Source of the DNA: Marinobacterium rhizophilum DSM 18822
Lineage (GTDB): Bacteria > Pseudomonadota > Gammaproteobacteria > Pseudomonadales > Balneatricaceae
DNA: 64,000 nucleotides
Direction: 5' to 3'
Assembly (NCBI RefSeq): GCF_000378045.1
Contig: NZ_KB899095.1
Coordinates: 1 to 64,000 of the forward strand
Shown in pieces: positions 17,900 to 26,759 of this stretch (position 1 is its first letter; every line of letters begins with the position of its first letter). The position numbers were made by a program, and so were the translations under genes. The notes beneath the pieces were generated by a model. That model saw only the letters and a program-made list of their open reading frames with translations. It did not search any database and was not told where the DNA came from.

Positions 17900-18178
17900 A
17901 TGTTATTGAAAAACTCCCGCTACCAGCCTCACCGCCCCTTCGGGCCTGACAGTACCTTTCGCGGTGTCGGCCCCCGGGCGGTCACCACCGCCGAGGGCAT
18001 GATCGAGCACCGCGTCGTCGAAGGCGAGCGTCTCGATGCCCTGGCCCGGCACTACTTCAATGACGACCGCCTCTGGTGGCGGATCCTCGACGCAAACCCG
18101 GAACTGCAGGACGCCGACGAACTGCTCAGTGACGCATGGGTCGGGCGTGCGATTCTGATACCCCAGAGGAAAGGCTGA
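17900..18178 (+). CDS. LysM-domain eCIS protein
   Basis: A 92-residue protein consisting of a short basic N terminus and a LysM fold (residues ~38-90: HRVVEGERLDALARHYFNDD, then LWWRILDANPEL and ILIPQ). This is the form of P2 gpX/T4 gp53-type baseplate LysM domains, which bind baseplate partners rather than peptidoglycan. ATG 17900 has AGGAG 6 bases upstream; a GTG at 17885 overlaps the preceding stop region and is less likely. Its last 90 bases are repeated twice downstream. Confidence 0.85.
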   Translation: MLLKNSRYQPHRPFGPDSTFRGVGPRAVTTAEGMIEHRVVEGERLDALARHYFNDDRLWWRILDANPELQDADELLSDAWVGRAILIPQRKG

Positions 18179-18179
18179 G

Positions 18180-18344
18180 ATGATACGAACCCGCCTTGAT
18201 CCTGCTCCAGGCCAAAGGCGTTGCGACCGCCTCGGTGGTCTCCCAGATCTGCGGGATGCCAACCCGGAACTGCAGGACGCCGACGACCTGCTCAGCGACG
18301 ACTGGGTCGGCCGCGCGATTCTGATACCCCAGAGGAAAGGCTGA
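18180..18344 (+). CDS. 54-residue mini-ORF, partial LysM duplicate 1
   Basis: ATG 18180 follows GAGGAAAGG and opens a 54-codon frame that ends in TGA at 18342-18344. Its last 29 residues (DANPELQDADDLLSDDWVGR...) nearly equal the LysM protein C terminus, while its first ~25 residues differ and lack the LysM N-terminal half. It may be translated, but a complete LysM fold is not possible. It could equally be a degenerate duplication. Confidence 0.4.
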   Translation: MIRTRLDPAPGQRRCDRLGGLPDLRDANPELQDADDLLSDDWVGRAILIPQRKG

Positions 18345-18345
18345 A

Positions 18346-18510
18346 ATGACACGAACCCGCCTTGCTCCTGCCCCAGGCCAAAGACGTTGCGACCGCCTCG
18401 GTGGTCTGCCACATCTGCGGGATGCAAACCCGGAACTACAAAACGCCGACGACCTGCTCAGCGACGACTGGGTCGGCCGCGCGATTCTGATACCCCAGAG
18501 GAAAGGCTGA
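18346..18510 (+). CDS. 54-residue mini-ORF, partial LysM duplicate 2
   Basis: A second copy of the 54-codon frame, starting at ATG 18346 one base after the previous stop. It differs from duplicate 1 by four amino acids and about six silent changes, and contains no stop or frameshift. The retained frame and ribosome binding site suggest some constraint or a recent duplication; I cannot tell which. Confidence 0.4.
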   Translation: MTRTRLAPAPGQRRCDRLGGLPHLRDANPELQNADDLLSDDWVGRAILIPQRKG

Positions 18511-18511
18511 G

Positions 18512-19642
18512 ATGCTGCCGGACTGGTTAAACCTGCCGATTCGGGATCCCGCCGCCTGCATCGTGCGCATAAACGGCGAGGAGATCGACGATCTCTACCC
18601 GCTGCTGGTCGAGCTCAGCGCGGTGCTGGACCGGCGCGAAAGCGCTGAAGCCACACTGCTGCTGGAAACCCGCCGGCTTGAAGATGGCCGCTGGAACGTC
18701 CACGACGACGACCGCATTCGCCCCTGGGCCGAAATCGCCATCGCCGCCAGCTTCGGTGACCAGGAAGCGCCGGTATTCGACGGCTATATCCGCCAGGTAA
18801 AAGTGGACCTGCCCGAGGACCAGGGCGGTGCAACTGTGACCCTGATATGCCAGGACACCTCACTGCTGCTGGACCGCACCCAGCGCAATTTCCGCTGGGG
18901 CGACCGGGTACCGGTCAGCGACGGCGAGATCGTGCGCAGGATCGCCGGCGAAGCCGGTATCGGCCTGATCGAGCCGGTTGGCGAGGGCTTCAGCGACCTG
19001 GTGGTGAACCAGAACGAAACCGATATTCGCTTCCTGAAAAAGCGTGCCGAGGAAAACGGCTACGACTTTTTCTTCCGTGAAGGCGAGCTCTACTTCGGCC
19101 CTGCGCGGCTCGATCTCGCCGCCCAGCCAACCATCCTCGTCTACGCGGGACCGGCAAGCCACGCGATCCGCTTTGAACTCGACGACGATGGCCATCACCC
19201 GACCCAGGTGATCTATGAGATCGCAGGTGAGAGCGACGACCAGACCCGGGAGCAGGCGGTCAGCAGCGACCTGGACACCCTCGGCAGCCGCCCGGCGGAC
19301 GAAGTCACCGGCGGTCACGGCGACTTCGCCTGGCGATTGAGCCGCGAGGGGCTCGGCAGCGACAGTCAGGCACGCCAGCGTGCCCAGGCACTGGTCAACG
19401 AGGAGGCGCTGCGCATCAAGGCCGGCGGTGAACTCGATGGCACGCTCTACGGCCACGTACTGCTGCCCGGCGACCCCGTCAGCCTCGACGGAATCGGCGA
19501 ACAGTATGGCGGCCGCTGGTTCGTCAGCCATGTCGAACACCGTTTTGATGCCGGCGGCTACCGGCAGAGTTTCGAGCTGTTGCGCAACGGCTACGGCGAC
19601 GATCTCGACAGCAGTGCCAGCCCGCTGGCAGCCGTGATTTAG
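18512..19642 (+). CDS. gpD-like baseplate hub protein
   Basis: A 376-residue protein resembling phage P2 gpD and the N-terminal half of VgrG/Afp8: a beta-barrel start (CIVRINGEEIDDLYPLLVELSAVLDRRESAEATLLLE), VFDGYIRQVKVDLPEDQGGATVTLICQD, then the hub segment NETDIRFLKKRAEENGYDFFFREGELYFG. It forms the trimeric hub on which the spike sits. In Afp/PVC hub and spike are fused in one chain; here the spike follows as a separate gene 11 bases on. AGGAAAGG precedes the ATG. Confidence 0.88.
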   Translation: MLPDWLNLPIRDPAACIVRINGEEIDDLYPLLVELSAVLDRRESAEATLLLETRRLEDGRWNVHDDDRIRPWAEIAIAASFGDQEAPVFDGYIRQVKVDLPEDQGGATVTLICQDTSLLLDRTQRNFRWGDRVPVSDGEIVRRIAGEAGIGLIEPVGEGFSDLVVNQNETDIRFLKKRAEENGYDFFFREGELYFGPARLDLAAQPTILVYAGPASHAIRFELDDDGHHPTQVIYEIAGESDDQTREQAVSSDLDTLGSRPADEVTGGHGDFAWRLSREGLGSDSQARQRAQALVNEEALRIKAGGELDGTLYGHVLLPGDPVSLDGIGEQYGGRWFVSHVEHRFDAGGYRQSFELLRNGYGDDLDSSASPLAAVI

Positions 19643-19653
19643 GGAGACCATTT

Positions 19654-20472
19654 ATGGGCAATGCCATTCAGAACACCATCAAGCAGGTCCAGCAAAAGTA
19701 CTACGGCAAGTTTCGTGGCTTCGTCGTCGACAACCAGGACCCGGAACAGCGTGCCCGCGTGCGGGTGCGGGTGCCATCGGTGTTCGGCCAGCAGGACACC
19801 TACTGGGCCCTGCCCTGCCTGCCGTTCGGCGGCCTGGCCGACCAAGGGCTGTTCATGGTGCCGGAGGTCGGTGCCCAGGTCTGGGTCGAGTTCGAGGAGG
19901 GCAACCAGGACAATCCCATCTGGACCGGCGTCTTTTGGCAGCCACAACAGGCCGTGCCGAATGAGGCCCAGAAGCCCGCTCCCACCACCCGGGTGTTGAA
20001 GACCCCGTCCGGGCACGTACTTCAATTCGATGACGAAAGCGGCGCCGAGCGCATCCGTCTGCACCACCCTGCCGGCAGCGAGCTGAATATCGACGAACAG
20101 GGCACCGTCGACCTGAGCGACCCCAACGGCAGTCGCCTGACGCTGGATGCCGCGGGTAACAAGGCCACGCTGCAGGACGGCAACGGCAACACGCTGGTCA
20201 TGGATGCCAGCGGCACCAAGATATCGGATGCCAATGGCAACGAGATCCAGATGAGCGCAGGCCAGATCAAGATCAAGGGCACCATGATCACCATCGATGG
20301 CAACCAGGTGGCGGTCGGGGGTGCCGGGGGCGAGCCGCTGATCAAGGGCAGCAGTTTTCTGGCGCTCTTCGCCACCCACATGCACACCTGCACCGCGCCG
20401 GGCTCTCCCAGCTCACCACCGATTCCACAGGGAGAGATGTCGACGCTGACAACCAAGACCACAGCCAGCTGA
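19654..20472 (+). CDS. gpV/VgrG-like spike protein with built-in apex
   Basis: A 272-residue protein with an N-terminal OB-fold (YYGKFRGFVVDNQDPEQRARVRVRVPSV in outline, then PEVGAQVWVEFEEGNQDNPIWTG), followed by repeating GNxxxLxDxxG-type turns (residues ~125-225) that form a beta-helical needle. The C terminus carries His242, His244 and Cys246 in THMHTC, then a Pro/Ser-rich tail, resembling metal-binding apex segments of phage spikes. No separate PAAR gene is seen in the cluster. Confidence 0.88.
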   Translation: MGNAIQNTIKQVQQKYYGKFRGFVVDNQDPEQRARVRVRVPSVFGQQDTYWALPCLPFGGLADQGLFMVPEVGAQVWVEFEEGNQDNPIWTGVFWQPQQAVPNEAQKPAPTTRVLKTPSGHVLQFDDESGAERIRLHHPAGSELNIDEQGTVDLSDPNGSRLTLDAAGNKATLQDGNGNTLVMDASGTKISDANGNEIQMSAGQIKIKGTMITIDGNQVAVGGAGGEPLIKGSSFLALFATHMHTCTAPGSPSSPPIPQGEMSTLTTKTTAS

Positions 20473-20497
20473 CGGACACGGCGGCCAGGAGGGCACA

Positions 20498-20902
20498 ATG
20501 AGCAAGCTTAACCAGCCAGACTTCATGGATTTTCCGCTTCGTCTGGGTGCCGAAGGTGCGGCCACCTGCACCCGCATCGACCACATTCGCGATCAGATTG
20601 AACAGGTGCTGTTCACCGATCCGGGCGAGCGCTGGTTCCGGCCCGAGTTTGGCGCCGGCATTCGCAGCCTGGTATTTGAGCCGCAGAACACGGCGCTCTG
20701 GCAAGTCACCCGCCAGCGCCTGCAAAGCAACCTCGCCGATGCCCTGGCCGGCGAAGTCGATCCGCGGGACCTCAGCATAGAAGTCGGTGCCGATGCCGAC
20801 TTCCCGGAACGGCTGATGATCCGCATCGGTTACCGGCTGACGGCACTGAACCACAGCGAGAGTGTCGAGTACGAGCTGTCGGGAGGCCGGACACATGGCT
20901 GA
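20498..20902 (+). CDS. gp25/GPW-like baseplate wedge protein
   Basis: At 134 residues it has the usual gp25/Afp9 length. The family core is visible: IRDQIEQVLFTDPGERWFRPEFGAG (residues ~29-53), which includes the conserved E-R sheath-initiating region, and LEVGAD-like strands near the C terminus. gp25 nucleates the sheath on the baseplate. CAGGAGGG precedes ATG 20498, and the stop overlaps the next start by 8 bases. Confidence 0.93.
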   Translation: MSKLNQPDFMDFPLRLGAEGAATCTRIDHIRDQIEQVLFTDPGERWFRPEFGAGIRSLVFEPQNTALWQVTRQRLQSNLADALAGEVDPRDLSIEVGADADFPERLMIRIGYRLTALNHSESVEYELSGGRTHG

Positions 20903-22313
20903 TGCCCCGACCCCCGAACTGCTGTTTGAAGCAGGCTGCCAGGACTGCGCAGTGCGCCAAGTCGAGCTGCCCCGGCCGATACCGCCGGTCGGCGACGACT
21001 TTGACTGGCTGATCCGCGACTATGACAGCTTTCGGCTGTTTATGCTGGAAGAGCTGGCCGGCCGCTTTCCTGAACGCCGCCGCTGGACGCCGGCCGACCT
21101 CGAGGTCATCCTGGTCGAAGCGCTGTCGGTCATCCTTGACCGGCTGTCGGACCAGCTTGACCGGGCCCACGCCGAAGCCTTCCTCGACAGCGCCCGCCGG
21201 CCCGACAGCCTGCGCAGGCTGCTCGCGCTGATCGGCTACGATGCGGTACGCGAGCACTACCAACCCGCCTGGTCCGACCCCCTGCTGATCCGCCACCTGC
21301 TGCAATTCCGCGGCCATGACATTGCCAGTATCGAATTTGCCCTGGACCTGCTGGTGCCCGACAACCTGCGCCGTCTGCTCGCCTGGCTCGGTCACCCGGC
21401 CGACAGCCTGGGCCCGGTACCGGATCTGCGCGACCGCGCCACCGAGCGTGCTTTTCTGCTGTTGCTGGGTTTTGAGGTACATAACCTGCGCGAAGCGCTG
21501 GACCTTGATATCGGCGCGCACCGCCAGTTTGCCATCGCTGCGCTGGAGCGCCGCTGGCGTGACCAGGCTCACCTGATGGATGCCGCCCGCCTCGCGGGGC
21601 CACGGGCGGTGCACCGCAACCGGCGCATGGTCTCGCTGGAGGATTACCGCGAACGCCTCGAGGACCACCCGCTGGTGCTGCGCGCCGCAAGCGGCCTGCG
21701 CTGGACGGGCTCCTGGCAGACAGTGACCCTCAGCTGCGTGCTCGCCGCCAATCTTCAGTTGGAGCAAACCCCGGCGGACCGGCTTGGCGGTGACGACCTG
21801 GCCGCTCTGCAGGATGCCGTAGACCGTTTCCACTGGCGGGAAAACCTGGCCCCGGTGGCCTGGACCGAAGCCCCGAACAGCCGTGCCATTTTGCGCCAGC
21901 TGCTGGATCGCCGTCGCATGACAGGGCAGGAAGTCTGGCTGCAGGATGCCACCCCGGTCGGCATCCGCCTCGGCCTGTCGCTACGGGTCGGGGCGAATTA
22001 CTTCCGGTCGGAAATCCGCCAGGTCGTGTCGCAGCGGCTCGGCACGGGTCCCGAAGGCTTCTTTACCCCCGGCCGGCTGGCCTTTGGCGAAGACCTGCAC
22101 GCCAGCGACTTGGTCGAGTGGCTGATGGCGCTGGACGGCGTCGAGGCCGTCTGCCTGAACCGCTTCAAGCGCGTCGGCGCCCGCTACGCCGACCAGTCCG
22201 GTAGCGGGCTCATTCGACTGGATGACGACCAGATTGCCCGTTGCGACAACGACCTGTCCCGGCCGGCCCTTGGATACTGGACGCTGAAGCTGCACGGAGG
22301 CCAACGCGGATGA
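20895..22313 (+). CDS. Baseplate wedge protein (Afp11/gp6-type)
   Basis: A 472-residue protein opening with a short linker and a helical region (DDFDWLIRDYDSFRLFMLEELAGRFPERRRWTPADLEVILVEALSVILDRLSDQLDRA in outline, residues ~35-95) typical of the large gp6/J-like wedge proteins of eCIS. It is about half the length of Afp11 (~950 aa), lacking the extended beta domains. ATG 20895 overlaps the gp25 stop and is preferred over 20862. Together with the next gene it should form the wedge heterodimer. Confidence 0.75.
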   Translation: MADAPTPELLFEAGCQDCAVRQVELPRPIPPVGDDFDWLIRDYDSFRLFMLEELAGRFPERRRWTPADLEVILVEALSVILDRLSDQLDRAHAEAFLDSARRPDSLRRLLALIGYDAVREHYQPAWSDPLLIRHLLQFRGHDIASIEFALDLLVPDNLRRLLAWLGHPADSLGPVPDLRDRATERAFLLLLGFEVHNLREALDLDIGAHRQFAIAALERRWRDQAHLMDAARLAGPRAVHRNRRMVSLEDYRERLEDHPLVLRAASGLRWTGSWQTVTLSCVLAANLQLEQTPADRLGGDDLAALQDAVDRFHWRENLAPVAWTEAPNSRAILRQLLDRRRMTGQEVWLQDATPVGIRLGLSLRVGANYFRSEIRQVVSQRLGTGPEGFFTPGRLAFGEDLHASDLVEWLMALDGVEAVCLNRFKRVGARYADQSGSGLIRLDDDQIARCDNDLSRPALGYWTLKLHGGQRG

Positions 22314-25144
22314 ACAGTTACTTCAACAATAGTGAAGACCTGACCCGCTGGAACCGCGCCGGTCTGAGCCAGCTCGACTACGTGGAGGGCAACGCCGCCA
22401 CCTACTTCGAGGACCTGCGCGCCACCCTGAGCATGCTGTTCCAGGGGGATGCCGCAATCGAGCGCTGGCTCGGCGACCCCGCCAACGATTCGACCCTGCG
22501 CCAATGGCAGCAGCGGCTGCTCGAACAGTACCAGGGCCCGCGGCGTGACTACGCCTGGGAGCTGCTGCGCACCTTCGCCCGGGCGGTGCATGTGCTGGCC
22601 CATACCACCAGCACGCTGGCAAACGAACGCTATCTGCGCACGGCCACCCAGTGGGACAGCGTGCGCCGCCTGGTCGCCATGCTCGACTACCATCCGGCGC
22701 CGCCGGCCTCGGCCGAGACCTGGCTGGCCCTCTTTGCCCGTAGCGATGACGCGGCCATCGGCGAGGTCGAGACGGGACTCGCGGTGCAGAACGAACCGAC
22801 CGACGGCTCGGCACCCTTGATCTTCGAGACACTGAACGACATCGACGTCGATTATCGGCTCAATGAATTGCGCGCGCCGGACTTCAACCGTTCGGCGCTA
22901 CACCTGAGCCTGGGGCCGGCCACCCCGCTGCTGACACTGCAGCTGGACAGCGTGCCGCCGGCGCTCGGCGCTGGTGCCCGCGCCCTGGTAACGACCACGA
23001 CCACCGCCGCGGCAGTGCAGCTGCAGAGCGTTGCTGCCGGGAGCGTCACCGTGCAATACCAGGATGCTGCCGCCACGGGACTGGACCTGCCACTGGCCGA
23101 CCTGCGCCTGCACGCGGACCCGGACTGGCAACAGGCCCCGCGCCTCAATGGCCCGAACGTGGTACGCACCGACCGTGCGGCCCGCGTGCGTGCCGGCGAT
23201 GTGCTGGCGTTCGTCAGCGACAGTTTTCATATCAGCGGACGCGGCACAGTCAATGTCTTCTCGGTAACCAGAGTGCTCGAGGTCGATGGCGACCGGCTGC
23301 GGCTCAGCGCCACTGTACCGGCCGGCACAGCCCTCTACCCGGCCCAGGTCGCCGGCCCGCAGCAGGATGGCGGCAGCCGGCTGATCATGCCCGAGAGCCT
23401 GGGTTATTCACAGGTCTGGCTGGACGACGCGAGCCTCAGTGCGCGTACACCCAGCGCCCAGGCAGTTGAAGACGGCCCCGGCACGCTGTATCGCTACCTC
23501 AGCGCCAGCCTTGCGCCGCGCGCCTGGTACCTTGCCACCGGCACACCGGCCTGCTGCGAAGTCATCGAGACTCAGCCTGCACCGCTGAGTTTTAGCGGTG
23601 ACCCGGGCGATCTGGCATCGGGCCAGTGGCTGCTGCTGCAGGGCACGACGGGCTGGTACAGCCGGCGCCTGGCCGCTCTGGAACAGGACGACGAGGGGTT
23701 CGAACTGCAGTTCGACAGCCTGCCCGCAGGTGAGCGCTGGCACCAGGCCCTTGGGCGCTGGAAACTGGCGCTCGCCGATCGGCGTCACGACCGCAACGAA
23801 ACCTCGCTGTTTGAAGCACCCGCGCCGGGCAGCGACCTCAGCAGCCGGCTGTCACTGACGCTGGATGACGTACCCCCTGCCCTGGTACCGGGACGCTCGC
23901 TCTGGATCGCCGGACCTGATAGGGGTGTGCGGGTCCGCCTGCAGCAGGTCGAAGCGGACCCTGCCGGCGCTGCGATACTGCACTTGACCCTGAGCCCGCC
24001 ACAGGACCCCGCCCGCTTTCCAAAGGCCGACAGCCGCGTCTATGGCAACCTGGTGCTGGCGGGTCACGGCGAATCAAAGGCACCGGCCGTGCTCGGCAGC
24101 GGCAACCGCATCCTCACCAGTCAGGAGTTTCTCTATGCCAAGACCGGTATCGCCTTCGTGCGCGACGCTCAGTACGACAGCGGCGTACGCGCGGCAGTAC
24201 GGGTCTGGGCGGACGACCGGGAATGGAGCCAGGTCGACAACCTGCGCGACTGTGAATCAACCGATACCGCTTTTCAGCAGCAGCTGACCGGCGATGGCGA
24301 AATGTTGCTGCGTTTCGGCGACGGCGAACACGGCCAGCGGCTGCCCAGCGGCAGCAGCAATGTGCGCATACAGGCCCGCATCGGAAACGGCCTCGCCGGT
24401 AACCTGCCAGCGGGCAGTCTGAGCAAGCTGAAAAAGCCCCACGACCTGCTGGCAGCAGTGCTGCAACCGGCCGCCGCCACCGGCGGCGGTGAACTTGAAG
24501 CCACCGAGGCACTGCGTGACAACGCGCCGGCTTCGGTACTCACGCTGTCCCGTGCTGTCTCGGCGCGGGACTTCCAGGCCCTGGCCGAGCGCCAGAGCCG
24601 CGTCTGGCACGCCAGCGCCCGGGCACTGCAAAACCTGCCCGGTGCCAGCGACCGTATCGAGCTGGTGGTGGTACCGGCCGGTGGTGGCAACCTGGGCGAT
24701 CTGGCCAGCCATCTCGCCAAGACCCTGGAGCAACAGGCATGCCCCGGTATCTCGGTGCAGGTCCTGCGCTACGAGGGGCTCCTGCTGGAACTCGACATTC
24801 TGCTGCGCATCGACGAGGCCGCGTACGACCCGGATGAAGTCGCCGCCCGCGTACGCGACACGCTGATCGCAGCGCTGTCGCTCGAAAAGGCCCGCCTCGG
24901 CGCGCCGCTCTACCGTTCGCGACTCTATCAGCTGATTGAATCGGTCGAGGGTGTCGAAAACGCCGACTGCAGCCTCAACCCCGGCGGTTTCTTCAACGAC
25001 CAGGACCTGCCCAGCGCCCCTGGCCACCTGTTCACCGGCAGCGACGGCAGTATCCGCCGCATCTCGCCGCACCCGGGCCAGCTGCTCTACCTGAATCCGG
25101 CGCTGGCGCCGCCCAACATCCGCACGGAGGCGCACCATGTCTGA
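22310..25144 (+). CDS. Large baseplate J-like assembly protein (Afp12-type)
   Basis: A 944-residue protein matching the putative baseplate assembly family (the TIGR02243 type). The C-terminal third contains the J-like core: RVWADDREWSQVDNL, GDGEHGQRLPSGSSNVR, YRIGNGLAGNLPAGSL-like text (here ARIGNGLAGNLPAGSL), then SRAVSARDFQALAERQSRVWHA and IELVVVPAGGG. The middle (residues ~200-600) is beta-rich and probably peripheral. ATG 22310 overlaps the previous stop as ATGA. Confidence 0.86.
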   Translation: MNSYFNNSEDLTRWNRAGLSQLDYVEGNAATYFEDLRATLSMLFQGDAAIERWLGDPANDSTLRQWQQRLLEQYQGPRRDYAWELLRTFARAVHVLAHTTSTLANERYLRTATQWDSVRRLVAMLDYHPAPPASAETWLALFARSDDAAIGEVETGLAVQNEPTDGSAPLIFETLNDIDVDYRLNELRAPDFNRSALHLSLGPATPLLTLQLDSVPPALGAGARALVTTTTTAAAVQLQSVAAGSVTVQYQDAAATGLDLPLADLRLHADPDWQQAPRLNGPNVVRTDRAARVRAGDVLAFVSDSFHISGRGTVNVFSVTRVLEVDGDRLRLSATVPAGTALYPAQVAGPQQDGGSRLIMPESLGYSQVWLDDASLSARTPSAQAVEDGPGTLYRYLSASLAPRAWYLATGTPACCEVIETQPAPLSFSGDPGDLASGQWLLLQGTTGWYSRRLAALEQDDEGFELQFDSLPAGERWHQALGRWKLALADRRHDRNETSLFEAPAPGSDLSSRLSLTLDDVPPALVPGRSLWIAGPDRGVRVRLQQVEADPAGAAILHLTLSPPQDPARFPKADSRVYGNLVLAGHGESKAPAVLGSGNRILTSQEFLYAKTGIAFVRDAQYDSGVRAAVRVWADDREWSQVDNLRDCESTDTAFQQQLTGDGEMLLRFGDGEHGQRLPSGSSNVRIQARIGNGLAGNLPAGSLSKLKKPHDLLAAVLQPAAATGGGELEATEALRDNAPASVLTLSRAVSARDFQALAERQSRVWHASARALQNLPGASDRIELVVVPAGGGNLGDLASHLAKTLEQQACPGISVQVLRYEGLLLELDILLRIDEAAYDPDEVAARVRDTLIAALSLEKARLGAPLYRSRLYQLIESVEGVENADCSLNPGGFFNDQDLPSAPGHLFTGSDGSIRRISPHPGQLLYLNPALAPPNIRTEAHHV

Positions 25145-26750
25145 CCGCAAGCTGCGGCTCTACGACCTGCTGCCGGAATATGTCCGCCAGAAGGACGAAA
25201 ACCGCCACACCAAGACCCTGCTCGACGGCTGCGACGCGCTGCTCGATCGCCTTCACGGCAGTCTGCAGCAGTACTACGCCGACAACTTTCCCGACCCGCC
25301 CACAGACGCAGGCCGTGCCAGCCAGACCTGGCTATTGCCCTACTTCGCCGATCTGCTCGATGTCCGTCTGGTGTCGCCGCTCATCGAAGGGCGCCGCGAA
25401 GAGATTGGTCGAGCGGTCAGCTGGCGACAGCGCAAAGGCACCCTCGAGGTGGTCGACGAGATCGCCGAAGCGATCGGTCAGTGGGAGGTGGTCGTGCAGG
25501 AGGGCTGGCAACGCCTGGCCATGACACCGCGACTGTCGGCGCCGCTGCTGCCGGAGTCACACTACGGACTGGCACAGCCTTTCGAGACCGACCTGCCCCA
25601 ACAGATGGCCCGGCACCCCGGGGTGCCGGCAGTCACGCCGGACTTTCGGTGCGCCAGCCGTGCCGTCGCCGATAGCAGCTACAGCCCGGTGAGCCAGGTC
25701 AGCACGGTACACGGCGAGGATATCCGCTGGCGCCAGCACTATCCCCACGGCATTCCCTGCCACCACCAGCGAATCGACGCCGGGGGCGTCTTCCACGGTG
25801 CCGCCTTTGACGATGCAAGCCGGCGCACGCCGGACCTGCGCGAGCCCGACTGGCGCGTCGGTCATATCCATCCGCGCCGGGTACTGCTGCATGTGGTACA
25901 GCCCGATGGCTTCTTCCAGCCCGGCCGGCCCCGAGTGCGCTGGCGCCAGCACTGGCTCGACGACGGTGTGCTGCCGGACGATGCGTTCCTGCAGCAGGTA
26001 CAGCTCTATTCCGAGCTCGATCGCACCCTGGTATTTGCCAATCGCGGACTGAATGCATCTCCGCTGCGGATGGTGGAACTGGTCGGGGTGTTCAACCTCG
26101 CCCAGGTGCCCGGCAGCGGTGTCGGCCCGTCGGATCCGCAGCGCTTTAGCTTTCGCGGCCTGATTCTCGCCAACCGGCTCGAAACCGACAGCGGCCGACT
26201 GGCATTCGATCGCTGCGCGCTGAAAAATGTCGAGATCCACAGCACCGATACCGCAACGCCGGTCGTCGAGGCCCGCGACTGCCTGTTCCAGCGCCTGCGC
26301 GCGGCACGCGGCCTGGTGCGGCTGGAGTACTGCACCCTGCTGGAGCGCTGCCTGGTGGAACGGCTGCAGGCGAGCGACTGCATATTCCGCTGCCGGTTGC
26401 GCAAGGACGACCCCAACGACCTGCCGCCGGACCCGCGCTGCGTGCGCTACAGCCTCATCCTGCCAGACCAGGCACCGGCCGACCTGCAGCGCCACTACCA
26501 CAACAGTCGCGAGGCGCCGGTCATGTTGAGCGAAAGCTTTGGCGAGCCCGGCTGTGGCGTATTGCATCCTGCAAGTCCGCCACAGGTGCGCTACCGCGCC
26601 GAGGACGGCACCGAGCCCGGCGCCTATCACTGCATGCAGCTCAGCCTTCGATTCGAAGCCGTACTACGCAAACTTCAGGACTATCTCCCGGTCGGCCAGC
26701 AGGCGGTGGTCATCCCCGACGCCGCGCTGGCCCTGTTGTCAGGTGAATAA
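25137..26750 (+). CDS. Tail protein I-like baseplate protein with beta-helix-like C-terminal part
   Basis: A 537-residue protein. Residues ~1-125 match the P2 gpI/Afp13-region tail protein domain (LYDLLPEYVRQKDENRHTKTLL, then WLLPYFADLLDVRLVSPL and AVSWRQRKGTLEVVDEIAEAIG). The rest is not typical of gpI: residues ~330-430 show short repeating strands (RCALKNVEI, ARDCLFQRL, EYCTLLERC, ASDCIFRCR) with regular Cys/Leu stacking, as in right-handed beta-helices. It overlaps the upstream gene by 8 bases. The extension may form a fibre or receptor contact. Confidence 0.75.
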   Translation: MSDRKLRLYDLLPEYVRQKDENRHTKTLLDGCDALLDRLHGSLQQYYADNFPDPPTDAGRASQTWLLPYFADLLDVRLVSPLIEGRREEIGRAVSWRQRKGTLEVVDEIAEAIGQWEVVVQEGWQRLAMTPRLSAPLLPESHYGLAQPFETDLPQQMARHPGVPAVTPDFRCASRAVADSSYSPVSQVSTVHGEDIRWRQHYPHGIPCHHQRIDAGGVFHGAAFDDASRRTPDLREPDWRVGHIHPRRVLLHVVQPDGFFQPGRPRVRWRQHWLDDGVLPDDAFLQQVQLYSELDRTLVFANRGLNASPLRMVELVGVFNLAQVPGSGVGPSDPQRFSFRGLILANRLETDSGRLAFDRCALKNVEIHSTDTATPVVEARDCLFQRLRAARGLVRLEYCTLLERCLVERLQASDCIFRCRLRKDDPNDLPPDPRCVRYSLILPDQAPADLQRHYHNSREAPVMLSESFGEPGCGVLHPASPPQVRYRAEDGTEPGAYHCMQLSLRFEAVLRKLQDYLPVGQQAVVIPDAALALLSGE

Positions 26751-26759
26751 GGACGTACC

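Larger units (their letters stand above)
18089..18510 (+). repeat. Three tandem copies of the LysM gene 3' end (166-bp period)
   Basis: The last 90 bases of the LysM gene (18089-18178) recur at 18255-18344 and 18421-18510 with only a few changes, always 166 bases apart. The 76-base segments before copies 2 and 3 (18179-18254 and 18345-18420) also match each other closely and look like a diverged form of the LysM gene's middle part. Each unit ends with GAGGAAAGGCTGA just before an ATG. Confidence 0.93.
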
